The notes beneath the pieces were generated by a model. The model was not told where the DNA came from and made no database searches. It saw nothing but the letters and a program-made list of their open reading frames with translations. Made by a program: the position numbers and the translations under genes. Below, in pieces: positions 8,249-9,967 of a DNA stretch of 9,967 bases. Every line of letters starts with the position of its first letter. Position 1 is the stretch's first letter. This stretch comes from Victivallales bacterium. GTDB lineage: Bacteria > Verrucomicrobiota > Lentisphaeria > Oligosphaerales > Lenti-02. The stretch is from NCBI GenBank assembly GCA_018648945.1, contig JABGQJ010000249.1, forward strand, positions 1 through 9,967. Direction: 5' to 3'.

Positions 8249-8289
8249 GGCAGCTCCCAGTTAGCGAATCGGTGGCGACGGCCCGCCAA

Positions 8290-8316
8290 ATTAATGCCAC
8301 GAGAAAAAAATACCAA
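8290..8316 (-). promoter_or_regulatory. Candidate sigma-70-like promoter for the PA14/F5/8C operon
   Basis: On the minus strand, TTGGTA is followed by a 17-base T-rich spacer and TAATTT (or ATTAAT at 15 bases), in an AT-rich island within GC-rich DNA, about 40-65 bases upstream of the start at 8248. The matches to consensus are weak (4/6 and 3/6), so this is only a plausible site. Confidence 0.25.
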
Positions 8317-8351
8317 GTTGGTGGTCCTTTCTCTCGGGTTGGCATCCCACT

Positions 8352-8375
8352 GGCAGGCAGGGAACTGTGCCTGCC
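8352..8375. repeat. 8-bp perfect inverted repeat (small hairpin)
   Basis: GGCAGGCA (8352-8359) and TGCCTGCC (8368-8375) pair perfectly around an 8-base loop. No T-tract follows on either strand, so it is not a standard intrinsic terminator. It belongs to the repeat-rich intergenic block 8249-8555, which contains no gene. Confidence 0.7.
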
Positions 8376-8385
8376 TAGGGGCCGC

Positions 8386-8418
8386 CTTGAGAATGCCTTG
8401 AGACTGTCTTGAGAATGT
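8386..8418. repeat. Three tandem 11-bp units (CTTGAGAATGY)
   Basis: CTTGAGAATGC, CTTGAGACTGT and CTTGAGAATGT stand back to back at 8386, 8397 and 8408. The period of 11 bp is close to one helical turn. The third copy runs into the left arm of the large palindrome. Confidence 0.8.
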
Positions 8419-8488
8419 GGGAGGGGCACCGTGTGCCGCGACTCTTTGGGGCAGGGGAAGTCGCGGCACACGGTGCCCCTCCCACATT
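8414..8488. repeat. REPIN-like element: perfect 30-bp inverted repeat
   Basis: Arms 8414-8443 and 8459-8488 are perfectly complementary (30 of 30) around a 15-base loop. Each arm begins (A)ATGTGGGAGGGG and contains its own small hairpin GGCAC-CGT-GTGCC (8425-8437 and 8465-8477), followed by GCGAC. A G-rich GTGGGAG head followed by a short imperfect palindrome is the layout of REP sequences known from Pseudomonas, and two in inverted orientation form a REPIN/BIME that RAYT transposases mobilise. No RAYT gene is in the window. It lies 68 bases past the stop of the GH172 gene and may protect or terminate that transcript. No T-tract follows on either strand. Confidence 0.75.
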
Positions 8489-8537
8489 TTGGGAAGGCAA
8501 TGCCGGTGCCCCCCCACATCTGGGGGAGGGCAATGCC
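8472..8537. repeat. Two tandem 33-bp units containing a degenerate REP end
   Basis: Units 8472-8504 and 8505-8537 abut directly. Both start GGTGCCCC, contain CCCACAT, and end GGCAATGCC, differing by a few substitutions and a compensating indel. The first unit starts inside the right arm of the REPIN-like element, so the second looks like a partial copy of the arm plus flank. Confidence 0.75.
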
Positions 8538-8555
8538 GGGGACTCTGCGTCCTTC

Positions 8556-9635
8556 CTAGATCACTTCCAGACAGTCGCGCGCGGGCAGTTCGGGGAACGG
8601 GGCGGTGGGGAGTGTCTGGTACCAGTAGGCCACGGATGCAATGTCGTCCTGGAGCGGCAGGTAGCGACCACCACTGCGCCAGCCCAGAGCCTGCATGGTG
8701 ATCTTCAGATCCTGCTCGAAACGGACGGGATCCATAATGTGCCAGCGGTAGAGCCCGAAGCGCTGCTGGCTGCGGTAGACGCCGTCGGGACGGATCACCT
8801 GGGGCAACCCGGCATAGGGGGTGGAGAACTCCTGGTACTGCCGTTCCGCCTTGTTCTCGAAGTTGTAGGAGCCGCAGAAATAGTCCTCGGTGCCCGTGCC
8901 GCAGATGGTGGGGAACTCGTCATCGCCATCCATGAAGAACTTGATCTCGCCCTCGCCCCACCAGCCGGTGTTGTTCACGCCCCAGGCCATGTAGGTGCCG
9001 ACGAACTGGCCCGCGCCCTGCACGCCGTCGAGAATGGTGTAGACCTCCTTGTAGGGTAGGGGGTTCGTGCGCCGGAACTGGGCGTGGAAGTAGGCGGCAT
9101 CCTCGGGGACATCGGTGAGGGTGTAGTTCACTTGGTAGTAGACGCGCATCCCCTCGTCGGCGAGGTTGGTGAGGGTGATTCGGCAGCGTTTGCGGAAAGG
9201 CATCTCCCAGTAGCAGTTGAAGGCGCTGCCGGGGTTCACGCAGATCGGGACCGAGTTGATCTGCGCATACTGACCCCAGCCCATGCAGAAGAAATCGCCA
9301 ACCGGGCATTCCACCGAGGGCGTCTCCTGGTCGTCCCAGTAGATGCGCAGGATGCTGTAGCGCCAATTGCCGGTGGGCGTGAGCCAGATCTGCTGGATGG
9401 CGCCGCTATCCTCGATGTCGGCCATGGTGAAAGTCTGCCCCGCCTCGACCTGAACCGAAGGGGAGATCTTCCAGCCTTGGCCCAGTTCGCGGGCGCAATT
9501 CGCCCCCGTGCCTTCCGTGGCCATGCCAGCCTTGCCCTTCTCGCCCGTGAAGTTCTCCGGGGAGATGGACCGCGTTTTGGCGCTGGAAAGCCGCGAGATG
9601 TTGCCGAGATGAAGACCAAGTCCGTTGAATGCCAT
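8556..9635 (-). CDS. GH172 (DUF2961) family glycoside hydrolase
   Basis: 359 residues, close to the usual length of single-domain DUF2961 proteins. Start ATG has AGAGGG 7 bases upstream. No signal peptide is visible (MAFNGLGLHLGNISRL), so it is probably cytoplasmic. Family landmarks in order: YWEMPF (142-147), YYQVNYTL (166-173), YFHAQFRRTNP (182-192), the WWGEGEIKFFMDGD run (225-238), GTGTEDYF (246-253), YRWHIMDPVRF (296-306) and the C-terminal SVAYWYQ (334-340). In characterised GH172 enzymes, two glutamates act as nucleophile and acid/base on alpha-fructofuranosides or alpha-D-arabinofuranosides. E228/E230 and E250 here lie in the matching conserved motifs; which is which I infer rather than know. 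Substrate cannot be read from sequence. Its upstream neighbour is a serpin gene 110 bp away. Confidence 0.93.
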   Translation of the reverse strand: MAFNGLGLHLGNISRLSSAKTRSISPENFTGEKGKAGMATEGTGANCARELGQGWKISPSVQVEAGQTFTMADIEDSGAIQQIWLTPTGNWRYSILRIYWDDQETPSVECPVGDFFCMGWGQYAQINSVPICVNPGSAFNCYWEMPFRKRCRITLTNLADEGMRVYYQVNYTLTDVPEDAAYFHAQFRRTNPLPYKEVYTILDGVQGAGQFVGTYMAWGVNNTGWWGEGEIKFFMDGDDEFPTICGTGTEDYFCGSYNFENKAERQYQEFSTPYAGLPQVIRPDGVYRSQQRFGLYRWHIMDPVRFEQDLKITMQALGWRSGGRYLPLQDDIASVAYWYQTLPTAPFPELPARDCLEVI

Positions 9636-9696
9636 GGGTATGCCCTCTGCTGCAATGGATGGGATTCCGGGTGCGCGAACTACCCTACCGCCCCAA

Positions 9697-9725
9697 TCGT
9701 CCGGGGCAATGGCAAGCCCGGACGA
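9697..9725 (-). terminator. GC-rich hairpin after the serpin gene
   Basis: A 9-bp perfect stem (9697-9705 with 9717-9725, core CGTCCGGG/CCCGGACG) and an 11-base loop begin 21 bases past the serpin stop. There is no U-tract after it, so it may be a pause site, a processing structure or a non-canonical terminator that partly separates the serpin from the GH172 gene. Confidence 0.4.
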
Positions 9726-9745
9726 GTCGGTGGTGTCCGCGTCCT

Positions 9746-9967
9746 TCAGGGGCTCGGTGTTCCCTGTCTTGCTCCCTGCTCGGGATCGGTGATCCAGCCA
9801 GCGAACAGCAGGCTCTGGCTGGGGCGGTGGACGATGAAGAAGAGGAAGGGATGATCGGCGTGGAAGGACACCGGCATGGAGATGCTCTCGGCGCTGCAGC
9901 CCAGGGGGAAGCTGATGGATGTGGTGGCGGCCGCAGCTTCGGTCCCCTTCTCGTCCAGCCTGATCCA
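9746..9967 (-). CDS. Serpin, C-terminal 73 residues (5' end outside window)
   Basis: Partial gene running off the right edge; only the last 73 codons and the TGA stop are present. The hinge reads DEKGTEAAAAT, matching the inhibitory serpin consensus (P17 E, P15 G, P14 T, P12-P9 all Ala), which is needed for loop insertion and trapping of a protease. Counting from P17 as in alpha-1-antitrypsin gives P2 Pro, P1 Leu, P1' Gly (codons near 9899-9907). After the loop comes the family signature FHADHPFLFFI, then SLLFAGWITDP, the usual strand 5B end; a 10-residue tail follows. A P1 Leu suggests chymotrypsin- or elastase-like targets. The gene is co-directional with GH172. Whether it is exported cannot be seen because the N-terminus is missing. 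Family assignment is confident. Confidence 0.93.
   Translation of the reverse strand, partial: WIRLDEKGTEAAAATTSISFPLGCSAESISMPVSFHADHPFLFFIVHRPSQSLLFAGWITDPEQGARQGTPSP

Noticed and set aside
8414..8488. The 30-bp palindrome as an ordinary rho-independent terminator
   Set aside because: No run of T follows the stem on either strand, and the nested hairpins within each arm fit a REP doublet better.
8409..9059. 216-codon plus-strand open frame starting in the repeats
   Set aside because: It begins within the REPIN-like element and continues antisense to the GH172 gene without a domain or ribosome-binding site.

Overview
The window is GC-rich bacterial DNA holding six protein genes. The first runs on the plus strand; the other five run on the minus strand, the last of them cut by the right edge. 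No tRNA, rRNA, CRISPR array, transposase or phage gene is visible. The gene content (large secreted proteins with PA14, discoidin-type, Ig-like and 'GWNL' modules, a DUF2961/GH172 glycosidase and an inhibitory-type serpin) recalls large-genome environmental bacteria such as Planctomycetes, Lentisphaerae, Kiritimatiellae or Hydrogenedentes-like lineages. That placement is inference; nothing in the window fixes the phylum.

Layout. 67-1065 (+): a YprB-type RNase H-fold DEDDh exonuclease. It converges on 1074-4331 (-), a 1085-residue secreted protein that starts at GTG. This protein begins with two consecutive retropepsin-like aspartyl protease lobes (DTGA at residues 78 and 251), followed by Ig-like repeats and two 'GWNL...GYW' repeats. 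4332-4541 is its leader/intergenic region. 5762-8248 (-) and 4542-5762 (-) form a tight two-gene operon joined by a TAATG stop/start overlap. The upstream gene encodes a secreted transglutaminase-like + PA14 + F5/8C protein. The downstream one encodes a secreted thioredoxin-fold protein without the CXXC cysteines. 8249-8555 is non-coding and rich in repeats: an 8-bp hairpin, three 11-bp tandem units, a perfect 30-bp inverted repeat with REP/REPIN architecture, and two 33-bp tandem units. 8556-9635 (-) is a GH172 enzyme. 9746-9967 (-) is the C-terminal 73 residues of a serpin that includes its reactive-centre loop.

How the genes may work together. Four of the five minus-strand genes look extracytoplasmic: three show N-terminal signal peptides, and the serpin is likely exported by analogy although its N-terminus is outside the window. 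The common theme is surface or exported carbohydrate- and protein-processing functions. Only the TAATG pair is a clear operon. The serpin and GH172 genes are co-directional, 110 bp apart, with a hairpin between them, so co-transcription is possible but unproven. The points most worth a second look are the single-chain double aspartyl protease with an EF-hand-like loop in its second lobe, the REPIN-like palindrome, and the serpin loop with a predicted P1 leucine.
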